A stretch of 35,041 nt of DNA from Acidobacteriota bacterium (GCA_035471785.1 DATIPQ010000104.1:1-35041), one strand, 5' to 3'. Positions 7,629-16,298 are shown, counted from the first letter of the stretch. Program-made: numbers and translations. The notes: generated from the letters alone by a model not told the origin.

Positions 7629-8795
7629 TCAGGCCGCCTGGCCGGCCAGGCGGACCACCTTTTCGGCGGCGTCGCCCATGCCGTCGGCGACCGCGAAAGA
7701 CAAGTCGGAATCTTCCAGAATCTGACGCCCCTGTTTGACGTTTGTGCCCTCCAGGCGCACCACGATGGGCAGCTCGACGCCGATTTCCCTGGCGGCGTTG
7801 ACCACGCCCTTGGCCACCACGTCACAGCGCATGATGCCGCCGAAGATGTTGATCAGCACGGCCTGCACGGCCTCGTCCGAGACGAGGATGCGGAAGGCGT
7901 TGGTGATGGCTTCTTCGCTGGCGCCTCCGCCCACGTCGAGGAAATTGGCCGGGTTGCCTCCATGCAGCTTGATGATGTCCATGGTGGCCATGGCCAGTCC
8001 GGCGCCGTTGACCATGCAGGCTACGTTGCCGTCCAGCTTGATGTAGCTGAGTCCGAAGCGCGAGGCCTGGATCTCGAGCGGTTCTTCTTCGCTGAAATCG
8101 CGGTAGGCCCGGATGGGGGGATGGCGGAAGAGGGCGTTGTCGTCAAAGTTCATCTTGGCGTCCAGGGCGTAGACTTCGCCGTCGCCCGTCACCACCAGGG
8201 GATTGATCTCGGCCAGGGAGGCGTCGGTCTCCATGTAGGCCTTAAAGAGACTGTCCATGAACTGCGAGGCCCGGCGCACCGTCTTGCCTTGCAGGCCCAG
8301 CCCGAAAGCAATGTGGTTGCTTTGAAAAGGACGCAGTCCCAGTCCGGGATCGATGAATTCCTTGAGGATCTTGTCGGGGCTCTCGGCAGCCACCTTCTCG
8401 ATCTCGACGCCTCCTTCGCTGCTGCCCATCAGCGCCGGGCAGCGGCGGGAGCGGTCGAGGGTGATGCCCAGGTAGAACTCCTTCTGGATCTCGAGTCCTT
8501 CTTCGATGAGGACTTTGCGCACCAGACTTCCCTCGGGACCGGTCTGGTGGGTGACCAGGTTCATGCCCAGGATCTGGCGGGCGGCCTCTTCGGCCTGGCT
8601 GGGCGATCGGGCGATCTTGACGCCGCCGCCCTTGCCGCGTCCGCCGGCGTGGATCTGGGCCTTGACGGCCACCGTCCCGCCGAACTCGCGGGCGATTTCG
8701 TATGCTTCAGCGGCGTTGTCGGTCACTCGTCCCCGAGGAACCTTGACGCCGTACTCTCTCAGGATCTCTTTGGCCTGATACTCGTGTATCTTCAT
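7629..8795 (-). CDS. sucC: Succinyl-CoA ligase beta subunit
   Basis: 388 residues from ATG ([22 protein letters not shown]), the standard N-terminus and length, with an AAGGG site just upstream. The N-terminal ATP-grasp domain contains [17 protein letters not shown]; the C-terminal ligase domain carries [30 protein letters not shown] and [16 protein letters not shown], both family signatures. With SucD it forms the alpha-beta enzyme. First gene of the minus-strand sucC-sucD-ndk set. Its start codon is only 30 bases from the start of the divergent S9 peptidase, so its promoter must extend into that gene's coding sequence. On the minus strand, TTGCAC-17-TTTCAT is a weak candidate. Confidence 0.97.
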   Translation of the reverse strand: MKIHEYQAKEILREYGVKVPRGRVTDNAAEAYEIAREFGGTVAVKAQIHAGGRGKGGGVKIARSPSQAEEAARQILGMNLVTHQTGPEGSLVRKVLIEEGLEIQKEFYLGITLDRSRRCPALMGSSEGGVEIEKVAAESPDKILKEFIDPGLGLRPFQSNHIAFGLGLQGKTVRRASQFMDSLFKAYMETDASLAEINPLVVTGDGEVYALDAKMNFDDNALFRHPPIRAYRDFSEEEPLEIQASRFGLSYIKLDGNVACMVNGAGLAMATMDIIKLHGGNPANFLDVGGGASEEAITNAFRILVSDEAVQAVLINIFGGIMRCDVVAKGVVNAAREIGVELPIVVRLEGTNVKQGRQILEDSDLSFAVADGMGDAAEKVVRLAGQAA

Positions 8796-8813
8796 CGCCC
8801 TTATGAAACACGA

Positions 8814-8819
8814 TATACT
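8814..8819 (+). promoter_or_regulatory. Candidate -10 box (TATACT) for the S9 peptidase
   Basis: TATACT sits six bases before the proposed GTG start at 8826. This would put the transcript 5' end at or beside the start codon (leaderless). The -35 region (TTCATC, 8791-8796) is poor. Confidence 0.4.
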
Positions 8820-8825
8820 CGCCCA

Positions 8826-10712
8826 GTGCAATACGGCACTTGGAAGAGTCCGCTGGGCGTTCGCCAAATGTCCGAGAGCGTGCGCCTCAAGGACGTGCAG
8901 TGGGACGGAAGCGGTCAAACTTTAGTGTGGCTGGAGGAGGACTCGGGACGCTCCTCCCTGATGACCTTCGACCCAGACGGAGGCGGTCCGCGGCGCCTCA
9001 ACATCATGCCCGTCAAGGCCAACGTGGGCTATGGCGGAGGCGATTTCAGCGTGCGCGGACGGCATGTATACTTCTGCTCTCAGGGACGCATTTGGCGGCA
9101 AAGCCTGGACGAGCAGGCTCCTCCGACTGCCCTGACGCCGCCTTGGGGACAGGTGGCGGCGCCTGCGGCCTCTTACGATGGACGCTGGGTAGCCTACGTG
9201 CACTCCTGCGACGAAGTGGACGTATTGGCGGCCGTGGACTCCCGGGGCTCGCGGTGGCCTCTGAAGGTGGCCCAAGGACGGGATTTCTACCTGCAGCCCA
9301 CCTGGCATCCTCAAGAGCGCCGCCTGGCCTGGGTGGGGTGGGATCACCCCAACATGCCCTGGGACGGCAGCGGACTCTATTGCGCCCGCGTCCTCCACGA
9401 AGACAGCGGCATACGATTGGATGAAGAGCGGCTGCTGCGCGGGGATCCCCGAGGCAATATCGCACTGTCCCAGCCGCTTTTCTCGCCGGATGGACGCCAC
9501 CTCTGCTTTCTCTCCGACGAGACCGGGTGGACGGTGCCCTGGATGCTCGAGCTGGAGAGCGGAGCCTGCCGGCCGCTGCTGGAGGAAAATGCCGACTTCG
9601 GCCCGCCCTCTTGGATCCACGGCATGCGCAGCATGGCCTTCAGCCGTGACGGGCATCACCTCTACCTTGTGCGCAGCCAGGACGCCTCATGCTCGCTGCA
9701 ATCCCTCGACGTGCAGAGCGGTAGGCTGGAAACCGTGTCCAGCGTCACCGACCGCGCCATCAGCCAGATCGACTGCGGCGAGCAAGGACGGCTGGCCTGG
9801 ATCGGAAGTTCGCCCCAGCGACCTCAACGCATCGCCACGCGGCGCGGCGACCGGGTGCAATCTTGGCGTCACAGCCGCCCCCAATCGCTTCCCACTGCTT
9901 ACCTCAGCCACCCCAATCCCCTTCGCATCGAAGCCCCCCATCACGATCCGCGAGTGCCTGACTGGACCCAAGCGCTCTACTATCCGCCAACCCATCCTGA
10001 CGAGTCGTCGCAAGGCCGGCCACCCGCGATCATCCACTTTCACGGGGGACCCACTTCCCAATCGGCCTCAGAATTCGATGCCGAAGTCCACTTCTACACC
10101 AGCCGCGGATTCGCCTATGTGGAACTGAACTACCGCGGCAGTTCAGGTTTCGGCCGCAACTACGCCGACGCCCTCAAAGGGCGCTGGGGAGAACTCGAAT
10201 TGGAGGATGCGGCCGCGCTGGCCGACTATTTGGCCGAGAATGGACTGGCCCACCCGCGGCGCCTGGCTCTGAGTGGAGGAAGCGCGGGCGGTTTTTCGGC
10301 TCTACTCACCATGGCCCGTCACCCCGGGCGTTTTCGGGCCGCGCTGTGCCGCTATCCCGTCACAGACCTCTTTGCACTGGCCTCCCAAACCCACAAGTTC
10401 GAACGGCACTATACCGACTCGCTGGTGGGACGCCTGCCGGAAGACGCGCTGCTCTTCCAGCAGCGATCACCCTTGCTGCTGGCTTCGAGGATCGAGGACC
10501 CGGTGGCCCTCTTCCAGGGCGATGAAGATCAAGTCGTGCCGCGCAGTCAAGCCGAGTCGCTGGCCGAAACGCTGCGGGAGCAGGGCGTCCCCTGCCTGCT
10601 GCGCCTCTATCCGGGTGAAGGGCACGGCTTCAAGAAGAACGAGACCTGGCAAGACTACTACCGCAGCGCCCTCGATTTCCTGCGCCGCCACCTGGTCTTC
10701 AGCGCACCCTGA
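8826..10712 (+). CDS. S9-family (prolyl oligopeptidase-like) serine peptidase
   Basis: 628 residues from GTG. The chosen start gives the YGTWKSPLGV N-terminus typical of this subfamily; an ATG at 8868 (MSESVRLKD) would remove it, and sequence further upstream is sucC antisense. An N-terminal beta-propeller (repeats such as LSQPLFSPDGRHLCFLSDETG and HGMRSMAFSRDGHHLYLV) precedes a C-terminal alpha/beta hydrolase domain from about residue 375. The catalytic triad is visible: Ser486 in SGGSAGG, Asp566 in FQGDEDQVVP, His600 in GEGHGF. It probably cleaves short peptides in the cytoplasm, since no signal peptide is seen. No Shine-Dalgarno precedes the start, and TATACT lies close upstream, so the mRNA may be leaderless. 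The FAD oxidoreductase follows after 37 bases. Confidence 0.9.
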   Translation: MQYGTWKSPLGVRQMSESVRLKDVQWDGSGQTLVWLEEDSGRSSLMTFDPDGGGPRRLNIMPVKANVGYGGGDFSVRGRHVYFCSQGRIWRQSLDEQAPPTALTPPWGQVAAPAASYDGRWVAYVHSCDEVDVLAAVDSRGSRWPLKVAQGRDFYLQPTWHPQERRLAWVGWDHPNMPWDGSGLYCARVLHEDSGIRLDEERLLRGDPRGNIALSQPLFSPDGRHLCFLSDETGWTVPWMLELESGACRPLLEENADFGPPSWIHGMRSMAFSRDGHHLYLVRSQDASCSLQSLDVQSGRLETVSSVTDRAISQIDCGEQGRLAWIGSSPQRPQRIATRRGDRVQSWRHSRPQSLPTAYLSHPNPLRIEAPHHDPRVPDWTQALYYPPTHPDESSQGRPPAIIHFHGGPTSQSASEFDAEVHFYTSRGFAYVELNYRGSSGFGRNYADALKGRWGELELEDAAALADYLAENGLAHPRRLALSGGSAGGFSALLTMARHPGRFRAALCRYPVTDLFALASQTHKFERHYTDSLVGRLPEDALLFQQRSPLLLASRIEDPVALFQGDEDQVVPRSQAESLAETLREQGVPCLLRLYPGEGHGFKKNETWQDYYRSALDFLRRHLVFSAP

Positions 10713-10749
10713 ACAATCCTCTGCCCACAGAAAGGCCCGAGAAAGCGCC

Positions 10750-11775
10750 GTGAACGCCGACGTCGTCATCGTGGGAGCCGGATTCGCCGGAGCCGCCACC
10801 GCTTACCACCTGAGCCGGCCCGGTTCCGCCTCCATCCTCATGTTGGAGCGGGAACAAGCCCCTGGCCTGCACTCCTCGGGCCGCAACGCCTCGCTGCTTC
10901 TTCAGAGCGGTAGCAATGCCCTGGTCCGCCGGCTTACCGTCCTCAGCCTGAAGCACTACCAGGAAAGGGCCGAACGCCTGGGATTCCGCGAGAGCGGTTC
11001 CATCCAAACCGGTTCGCGAGCGACCCTCCAAGCTCTGCTGGGCGATGAGGGCATCGAGTCCTGCTGGATCTCGCCGCAAGAAGCCGTCAAACAGGTGCCG
11101 CAACTCGAAGGGTCTGCTTTCCAGCAGGCGCTTCTCACGCCCGGAGACGGTGTCATGGACATCGCCCGGCTGATGGACTTCTACCTTTCGGGGGCTCGCC
11201 AGCGGGGGGCGCGGCTGCTGACTTCGGCGCCGGTGACGGAGATCTCGGGCCGGGGTCCGTTCCGAATCCGGGCGGGATGTCACTTCATCGAAGCCGCCCG
11301 CATCGTCGACGCTGCCGGGGCCTGGGCGTCGCACATCGCTTCTCTGGCGGGACTTCCCGTTCCGGCGCTGACTCCCAAGAAGCGCCATCTCTTCCACCTG
11401 GAAGCCGGCAACGTCTCTGCCCGCCAGCCTTTTCTATGGGACCAGGAGAGGGATTTCTACTTTCGTCCTCAGGGAAACGGGCTCCTCTTCAGCCTATGTG
11501 ACGAAGAAGCCGACTCATCGCTCGATACTACGCCCTCGCCGCACATCGAAGAGCGTTTGCAACAGCATCTCAAGAGCCATCTGCCCTCGTTGAGCGGACG
11601 TCCGCCCAGCGCCATCAGGGCCTGCTTTCGCACTCATTCCGCTGACGGGGAACCGCTCATCGGCGCCCACCCGCAGTGTGCTGATTTCCTCTGGGTGGCC
11701 GCCCTGGGCGGATTCGGAATGGGAGCCAGTTGGGAAATCGGGAGGAGAGCTGCACAGGCCTTGCTCGGTGGGTGA
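10750..11775 (+). CDS. FAD-dependent oxidoreductase, DadA/glycine-oxidase type
   Basis: 341 residues from GTG (VNADVVIVGAGFAGAATAYHL). The dinucleotide-binding motif GAGFAG lies at residues ~9-14, followed by LEREQAPGLHSSGRNASLL, in which S-S-G-R-N matches the second FAD contact of the DAO superfamily. AARIVDAAGAWA (middle) and GEPLIGAHP...ALGGFGMGASWEIGRRAA (C-terminus) are also family features. It is expected to oxidise an amine or amino acid (D-amino acid, glycine or sarcosine class); the substrate cannot be told from sequence. It sits 37 bases after the S9 peptidase, suggesting co-transcription and perhaps joint peptide/amino-acid catabolism. The upstream ribosome site is weak (GAGAAAG). 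Confidence 0.85.
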   Translation: MNADVVIVGAGFAGAATAYHLSRPGSASILMLEREQAPGLHSSGRNASLLLQSGSNALVRRLTVLSLKHYQERAERLGFRESGSIQTGSRATLQALLGDEGIESCWISPQEAVKQVPQLEGSAFQQALLTPGDGVMDIARLMDFYLSGARQRGARLLTSAPVTEISGRGPFRIRAGCHFIEAARIVDAAGAWASHIASLAGLPVPALTPKKRHLFHLEAGNVSARQPFLWDQERDFYFRPQGNGLLFSLCDEEADSSLDTTPSPHIEERLQQHLKSHLPSLSGRPPSAIRACFRTHSADGEPLIGAHPQCADFLWVAALGGFGMGASWEIGRRAAQALLGG

Positions 11776-11812
11776 TCGGCGCCGCTCGAAGCCCTGGGGA
11801 AAAGAAAGAAAC

Positions 11813-11842
11813 AAAAAAGGGCCGGCATCACCGAGCCGGCCC
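11813..11842 (-). terminator. Intrinsic terminator for the 11897-12361 gene
   Basis: GGGCCGGC/GCCGGCCC perfect 8-bp stem with an 8-base loop; on the minus strand it is followed at once by six T. A second GC-rich hairpin (11863-11880, GGCGCCTT/AAGGCGCC) lies between it and the gene stop. Confidence 0.88.
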
Positions 11843-11896
11843 CTCGCTCCTGGGAACTCTTTGGCGCCTTCAAAGGCGCCGGGGCGAGTCGATCCC

Positions 11897-12361
11897 TTAG
11901 TTGCTCTTTGCGCTAGCCCGGTCGACCATGCGCACCAAAGTGGCGATCTGCTTCTGCAGCGCCTTGGAGAATTCCTCTACCTGACGGGCATAGGCCTGGA
12001 TGACATCCAGCTCGACGGCGGGAACGTTACCTTCGGCCAGGGCTTCAGCGACAGGTGTAGGAGCAGCGGCTTCGCCGGATTCGGACGCGGCCTCGGCCGG
12101 CTTCTCCTCTTGGCCCTCGTAACGGGCAACCAGGTCACGACCCTGCCGATTGAACTCGACGTCCGGTCCCTTGGCCAAAATGTCCAACTGGCGCTTGGCC
12201 AGATTCTTGTCGCTGGGTGTATTGCGGATGCCGATGCTGGCCCCGTATTGGCGGACTAGGCTCGTCAAGGTGATTTCCTTCTCGCGTTTGACGATCTTGA
12301 GGATCTTATTGCGCAACTTCTCGATTTCAGCAGCCTTGCGGCGTGTCCGTTTCTTCTGCAT
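11897..12361 (-). CDS. Uncharacterised small basic/coiled-coil protein
   Basis: 154 residues; I do not recognise the family. The N-terminus is strongly basic (MQKKRTRRKAAEIEKLRNK), followed by a helical segment and a LTSLVRQYGASIGIRNTPSDKNLAKRQLDIL stretch that reads like a helix-turn-helix or winged-helix piece. A low-complexity Glu/Ala/Pro linker (~85-115) and a C-terminal amphipathic helix (VIQAYARQVEEFSKALQKQIATLVRMV) complete it. There is no signal peptide or membrane segment. A DNA- or RNA-associated role is suggested only by the charge pattern. The ATG is preceded by GAAAGG. A strong intrinsic terminator lies 55 bases after the stop, so it is an expressed, monocistronic gene. Confidence 0.75.
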   Translation of the reverse strand: MQKKRTRRKAAEIEKLRNKILKIVKREKEITLTSLVRQYGASIGIRNTPSDKNLAKRQLDILAKGPDVEFNRQGRDLVARYEGQEEKPAEAASESGEAAAPTPVAEALAEGNVPAVELDVIQAYARQVEEFSKALQKQIATLVRMVDRASAKSN

Positions 12362-12751
12362 ATCTGCCTACCTTTCAGGCTATGTTCGAATCATTGATAA
12401 GATGTTAACCCTTGCCCCGAAGTGCTTCATTATGCCCAAATTCCAGCCTTTAAGCAAACGATAAGCTGAATGAAGGAGCAAAAAGTCTAGGAAGACGTCA
12501 ATTGTCCACTTTTTCTACAGCCAACCAACCTCAATACAGTTTGCAAGTTTCTCAGAATGCAGCAGTTTCAAGACGATGTGAGCATGTTCTTGTGCGTTTG
12601 CCGAAGGCCTTTTTCGGCGCCTATCGCTCCCAGGGCAGAGGCACACGACAGGCTTTGTGTTACAGTTTCCTCTCCGCCGCCCTAGACAGGCGGCGGAACA
12701 TCGCGTCTAGTGAAAAGATGAGCAGAGAATTGAAATAAAGGACAGGTTGAA
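12362..12751. other. Intergenic region between divergent genes
   Basis: 390 bases that should hold promoters for both flanking genes; no convincing -35/-10 pair could be fixed on either strand. An inverted repeat CCGCCGCC/GGCGGCGG with a 7-base loop (12674-12696) precedes the pterin dehydratase gene by about 55 bases. It has no T tract and could be a leader structure. A 78-codon open frame at 12502-12738 has no family resemblance and is not called. Confidence 0.5.
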
Positions 12752-13039
12752 ATGACAGACAGCAAAAAGCTTTCCGACTCCGAAATCCAAGAGCAGCTTT
12801 CCTCTTTGGACGGATGGACGATCGATCAGGGTAAACTCTTCCGCGAGTTCAAGTTCGCCAACTTCGTGCAGGCCTTCGGCTTCATGTCTCAAGTGGCCCT
12901 GTTGGCGGAATCACTCAACCATCACCCGGAACTGTTCAACGTCTACAATACCGTCAGGATCCACCTCTCCACTCATGATGCCGGCGGCATCACCTCCAAA
13001 GACACGGCGTTGGCCAGCAAGATCAACGTAGCGGCCTAG
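12752..13039 (+). CDS. phhB: Pterin-4a-carbinolamine dehydratase
   Basis: 95 residues, the normal size. It dehydrates 4a-hydroxytetrahydrobiopterin (or its bacterial pterin equivalent), recycling the cofactor of aromatic amino acid hydroxylases. The PCD active-site pattern is intact: [25 protein letters not shown], with the His-His-Pro, Tyr, His and Asp positions of the family signature. The N-terminal [23 protein letters not shown] is also typical. AGGACAGG lies just upstream of the ATG. No phenylalanine hydroxylase gene is next to it. Some bacterial PCD proteins serve molybdopterin or other pterin roles, so the physiological substrate is open. It converges on hflC. Confidence 0.93.
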   Translation: MTDSKKLSDSEIQEQLSSLDGWTIDQGKLFREFKFANFVQAFGFMSQVALLAESLNHHPELFNVYNTVRIHLSTHDAGGITSKDTALASKINVAA

Positions 13040-13064
13040 GGCCGCGGACTTGCCCCTTCTGGAG

Positions 13065-13091
13065 CGCGGCGCGGGGATTCCCCGCGCCGCG
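13065..13091. terminator. GC-rich hairpin between convergent phhB and hflC (possible terminator)
   Basis: A 12-bp perfect stem (CGCGGCGCGGGG/CCCCGCGCCGCG) with a 3-base loop in the 64-base gap between two convergent genes. There is no T run on either side, so intrinsic termination is uncertain, but the position fits a bidirectional pause or mRNA 3'-end stabiliser. Confidence 0.45.
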
Positions 13092-13103
13092 ATTGAACAG
13101 TCC

Positions 13104-14042
13104 TCAGCGGGGATTGGAGTTCTTGAGATACTTTAAGAACTCGCTGTCGCTGGTCATGATCAAGAAGGTGTCTGACCCCGCTGTTTTCTCATACATCTCC
13201 ATGCTCTTGAGAAAAGCATAAAAGCCCTGATCGCGGTTGTAGGCCTCGGCGTAGATCGAGGTGGCCTCGGCGTCGGCCTTTCCCTGGATCTCCTGCGCTT
13301 CGCGATAGGCCTGGGAACGGATCTTCTGCAGCTCGCGCTCCCTTTCGCCGCGGATGCGGGCCGCCTCGCCCTCACCTTCGGAAAGGTACTCGGCGGCAAC
13401 CCGCTCGCGCTCTGCGATCATGCGCTCGAAGACGTCCTGTTGCACCTCTTCAACGTAGTTGATGCGCTTGAACCGCAGGTCGAGCAACTCGATGCCCAGA
13501 TCCTGGGCCCGGGCCTGAGCATTGGACAGCACTTCGCGGGTGATGTCGTTGCGTCCCCGCTTGATCTCTTCCAGGATGGCCGATTCCCCTTCCGAATCGA
13601 CCAGGATCTCGTCGGGCGGGCGATTGCTGCTGCGCACCACTTCCACCAAATCATGGCGGGCGATGGCACTGCGGGTTTCGCCGTCCAGTATGTCGTCGAG
13701 ACGGGATTGAGCGCCGCGTTCGTCGCGCAGGCGCTGAAAAAAGCGCAAGGGATCGGCAATGCGCCAACGCGCGTAGGTGTCGACCCAGATAAAGCGTTTG
13801 TCGCGGGTGGGGATCTGGTTGGGGTCGCCGTCCCATTCCAGAAAGCGCTTGTCGAAAAAGTTGGCTTTCTGGATGATGGGCAGCTTGAAATGCAGTCCGG
13901 GCTCGGCGACAGGGTCACCGACCGGATCGCCGAACTGGGTGATGATGACCTGCTCGACCTCGCTGACGACAAAGACGCCGTCCCAGAGCACGAAGGCCAG
14001 CAGCAGCGCGAGAATGGCGATAACAATGGCTGAAATTTTCAT
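13104..14042 (-). CDS. hflC: HflC, SPFH/prohibitin-family membrane protease modulator
   Basis: 312 residues. One N-terminal membrane helix (SAIVIAILALLLAFVLWDGVFVV, ~3-25) precedes the SPFH domain (VSEVEQVIITQFGDPVGDPVAEPGLHFKLP and onward). RFKRINYVEEVQQDVFERMIAERERVAAEYLSEGEGEAARIRGERERELQKIRSQAYREAQ is the hallmark C-terminal coiled coil. HflC with HflK makes the large periplasm-facing cage that regulates FtsH. It starts two bases after the hflK stop, the classical hflK-hflC order. Length is near the family norm. Confidence 0.94.
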   Translation of the reverse strand: MKISAIVIAILALLLAFVLWDGVFVVSEVEQVIITQFGDPVGDPVAEPGLHFKLPIIQKANFFDKRFLEWDGDPNQIPTRDKRFIWVDTYARWRIADPLRFFQRLRDERGAQSRLDDILDGETRSAIARHDLVEVVRSSNRPPDEILVDSEGESAILEEIKRGRNDITREVLSNAQARAQDLGIELLDLRFKRINYVEEVQQDVFERMIAERERVAAEYLSEGEGEAARIRGERERELQKIRSQAYREAQEIQGKADAEATSIYAEAYNRDQGFYAFLKSMEMYEKTAGSDTFLIMTSDSEFLKYLKNSNPR

Positions 14043-14044
14043 GG

Positions 14045-15064
14045 CTATTGTCCTCCCCCTCCGCCCGATCCTGACGAGGGCTGAGAGCCGGGATTGGTGA
14101 CCTTCTTGAGGGTGTCGATGGGCAGGAGCGGCAAAACCCCGTCCGCCTCGCTGTCGATCAGCAGCTTGCCGCCGTAGAGGGGCAGCACCCTTTCAATCGT
14201 CTCCAGGTACATGCGCTGACGGGTGACCTGGGGGGCCCTTCGGTACTCGGCCACCAGGTCCTTGAACCGCTGAGCGTCTCCTTGGGCCCGGTTGACCCGG
14301 TCAATGGCATAACCCTGGGCCTGAAGAATCACTTGCTGGGCCTCGCCGCTGGCGCGCGGGATGACCTGGTTGAATTCGGTCTGGGCCTGATTGATCAGGC
14401 GGTCACGCTGTTGCTGGGCCTGGTTGACCTGGTCCCAGGAGGGCTTGACCGGATCAGGCGGGTTGACGTCTTGAAGAACCACCTGGTCCATGATGATCCC
14501 GGTTTCGTATTGGTCGCACAGCTCTTGCAGGCGCTCTTTCACGGCCAGTTCGATTTCCTGCCGGCCAACGGTCAGCACCTCGGTCACCGTGCGGTCCCCG
14601 ACCACGCTGCGCATCACAGCCTCGTTCATGGCCCGGAAGGTGTCGGTCAGGCCGCGCACCTTGAAGAGATACTTGTAGGAATCGGCTACCCGATACTGAA
14701 CAATCCACTCCACCACGGCGACGTTGAGGTCGCCGGTCAGCATGAGCGACTCATCATCGACAGCCCGATAGCGCGAGCGCACGTCGGCTTCCACGGTGCG
14801 AAAGCCGAATTCCTCTTTGAGCTGGCGCTGCACGGGAACCAAGTAGACTTCTTCCACCAAGGGAATCTTGAAGTGCAGCCCCGGCGGTGTGGTCCGATTA
14901 AACTCTCCGAAGCGGAGGACAACGCCCTCCTGCTCGGGCTCGACCTGATAAAAGCTGCTGAAAGCCAGCAGCAACAATACGATCGCCAAGATTCCCAACC
15001 CGATCATCTTTGTCGGTATTTTTGGAGTCTTCATCTTGGAGATGTCGAACACATTTTCATCCAT
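14045..15064 (-). CDS. hflK: HflK, SPFH/prohibitin-family membrane protease modulator
   Basis: 339 residues. A short cytoplasmic head (without the long Gly-rich N-terminus of E. coli HflK) leads into a membrane helix (MIGLGILAIVLLLLAFSSFY, ~20-39). The SPFH domain follows (VEPEQEGVVLRFGEFNRTTPPGLHFKIP), then a helical region with VNPPDPVKPSWDQVNQAQQQRDRLINQAQTEFNQVIP, specific to HflK. The C-terminus ends in a Gly/Ser-rich tail (SSGSGGGGGQ). It pairs with hflC two bases downstream. The ATG has GGGAG ten bases upstream, and an extended -10-like TGCTATGCT (minus strand, 15091-15083) may be its promoter; this is a weak call. Confidence 0.94.
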   Translation of the reverse strand: MDENVFDISKMKTPKIPTKMIGLGILAIVLLLLAFSSFYQVEPEQEGVVLRFGEFNRTTPPGLHFKIPLVEEVYLVPVQRQLKEEFGFRTVEADVRSRYRAVDDESLMLTGDLNVAVVEWIVQYRVADSYKYLFKVRGLTDTFRAMNEAVMRSVVGDRTVTEVLTVGRQEIELAVKERLQELCDQYETGIIMDQVVLQDVNPPDPVKPSWDQVNQAQQQRDRLINQAQTEFNQVIPRASGEAQQVILQAQGYAIDRVNRAQGDAQRFKDLVAEYRRAPQVTRQRMYLETIERVLPLYGGKLLIDSEADGVLPLLPIDTLKKVTNPGSQPSSGSGGGGGQ

Positions 15065-15197
15065 GTTAATTCTCCCGCGCCCAGCATAGCAGAGCTTCTC
15101 TACAGGCGCGTTTTGGGCCAGGACCCTGTGAAGGCCGTCCGGCGTCTATTGAAAACGCGCCGGAGGCGGTCCCTATTCAATCCCGGTTGCAGCGGAC

Positions 15198-15229
15198 AAA
15201 AAAAGCCGGGGCGTCCGAGACGCCCCGGC
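15198..15229 (-). terminator. Intrinsic terminator for the CsgG-family gene
   Basis: Perfect 11-bp stem GCCGGGGCGTC/GACGCCCCGGC with a CGA loop, followed on the minus strand by seven T. It ends the 15258-16214 gene and insulates it from hflK. Confidence 0.9.
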
Positions 15230-15257
15230 CACGCGGTTTTTATACCGGCACAGGTGC

Positions 15258-16214
15258 TCAGTTCTTGACGATATCGCCAACCTTGACGCCGCTCCCCGAA
15301 ACCAGGGTCGCCAGGGACGACTCGGCGTCAGCCTGGGTGACCCGGCAAGTTCCCACCTGTTCGGTGATCTCTCGCAGGACTTCGCCGGTAGTGGGGTGCT
15401 TGACCACCCTCACGACGCGCAAGACTTGCAGTTCGTCGCCCGCCGAGAGGCCGTGGGAAGCCCCGACCGTAAGAATCAGGATTCCGTCGGTAGCGTCAGC
15501 CACCAGACCCTTGACTTCGCGCTTGGGAGCGCTGGGAACGCGGTCGGCTTTGCCGATCAGGCCTTGGGCCACTTCCTTGACGGCGGCTTCCGTCGCCTCG
15601 CCCAGGATGGTCTCGCGGAAGTCGCTGCTGGTCATCGAGATCTGGCCGGCGCCGAAACCTCCGCCGCCTCCGCCGCCTCCGCCCAGCAGCAGTCCGCTGC
15701 GCGAAGACTTGCCCTCGCCCTTGATGGAAGCCAGAATCTCAGCCGTGTTGACGTCCACCATGCGGGCCGTGATCTGCACCTTGGCCTTGCCTTTCTGAGT
15801 GCCGACCTTGGCGCCGCCGAAGCCGCCCAGGCTGCCGCCGATGCCGCCAACGCCGAACCCCTTCTTTTCCACACCGAACTGGGTGATGGACCCAACGATG
15901 ATGGAACCCACACCGGCAACCACGCCGATTTGAGCGGCGGTGTTGGGATTGGCGCGGTCGGAATTGGAGAAGTTCTGTTCGGCCAGAATGGTATCCAATT
16001 GCTTGCGCTCGATAACGCTGTAGGTGCCTTCGTTGACCAGCTCGTCCACCAGCATGTCGGCGATGCCCTTGCCGATGTCCCAGTTGCCGTCCCACCAGCG
16101 CTGGACGCTGCCGAACTCAAAGTCCATCACGGCCACTCTCTTCTTGTCGTTCTCGGCCTGAGCGATGCTCAAGCAGAGGGCCGCGACCGTCAAAATCACA
16201 ATCCATCGTTTCAC
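15258..16214 (-). CDS. CsgG-family secreted (periplasmic/outer-membrane) protein
   Basis: 318 residues from GTG, with GGGAGG eight bases upstream. The signal peptide MKRWIVILTVAALCLSIAQA is of Sec type; there is no lipobox cysteine, so it is not an obvious lipoprotein, unlike CsgG itself. The body resembles the CsgG/HfaB/LpoB-like fold: RVAVMDFEFG, GKGIADMLVDELVNEGTYSVIERKQLDTILAEQ, AAQIGVVAGVGSIIVGSITQFG, ARMVDVNTAEILASIKGEG. A Gly run (about residues 178-188) is encoded by a 9-base tandem repeat. A C-terminal domain (GDELQVLRVVRVVKHPTTGEVLREI) looks like a small beta-barrel. It may act in envelope assembly or signalling; no curli genes are near. An intrinsic terminator follows 28 bases after the stop. 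Confidence 0.82.
   Translation of the reverse strand: MKRWIVILTVAALCLSIAQAENDKKRVAVMDFEFGSVQRWWDGNWDIGKGIADMLVDELVNEGTYSVIERKQLDTILAEQNFSNSDRANPNTAAQIGVVAGVGSIIVGSITQFGVEKKGFGVGGIGGSLGGFGGAKVGTQKGKAKVQITARMVDVNTAEILASIKGEGKSSRSGLLLGGGGGGGGGFGAGQISMTSSDFRETILGEATEAAVKEVAQGLIGKADRVPSAPKREVKGLVADATDGILILTVGASHGLSAGDELQVLRVVRVVKHPTTGEVLREITEQVGTCRVTQADAESSLATLVSGSGVKVGDIVKN
15658..15684 (-). repeat. 9-bp tandem repeat encoding the Gly run
   Basis: Three copies of CCTCCGCCG (plus strand; the last ends in C) within the CsgG-family gene, encoding a stretch of glycines. Copy-number slippage would change the glycine linker by three residues without shifting frame. Confidence 0.8.
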
Positions 16215-16298
16215 GTCGATATCCTCCCTTTGCCATCAGCGGTTAAGCGCACAAAGCAGATCCGCGATGGCCTGAGTACATAATCCAAGGTTCAAAGC

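Noticed and set aside
7583-7825. Longer N-terminus for sucD
   Set aside because: It overlaps the sucC 3' end and has non-protein-like composition; GTG at 7582 has a good ribosome-binding site and gives the family length.
7962-8825. Upstream extension of the S9 peptidase frame by about 290 codons
   Set aside because: It is antisense to sucC, which is unambiguous. The peptidase N-terminus (YGTWKSP) begins at the GTG at 8826.
12502-12738. 78-codon plus-strand open frame before phhB
   Set aside because: No ribosome-binding site, no recognisable domain, and it spans the inverted repeat in the phhB leader.
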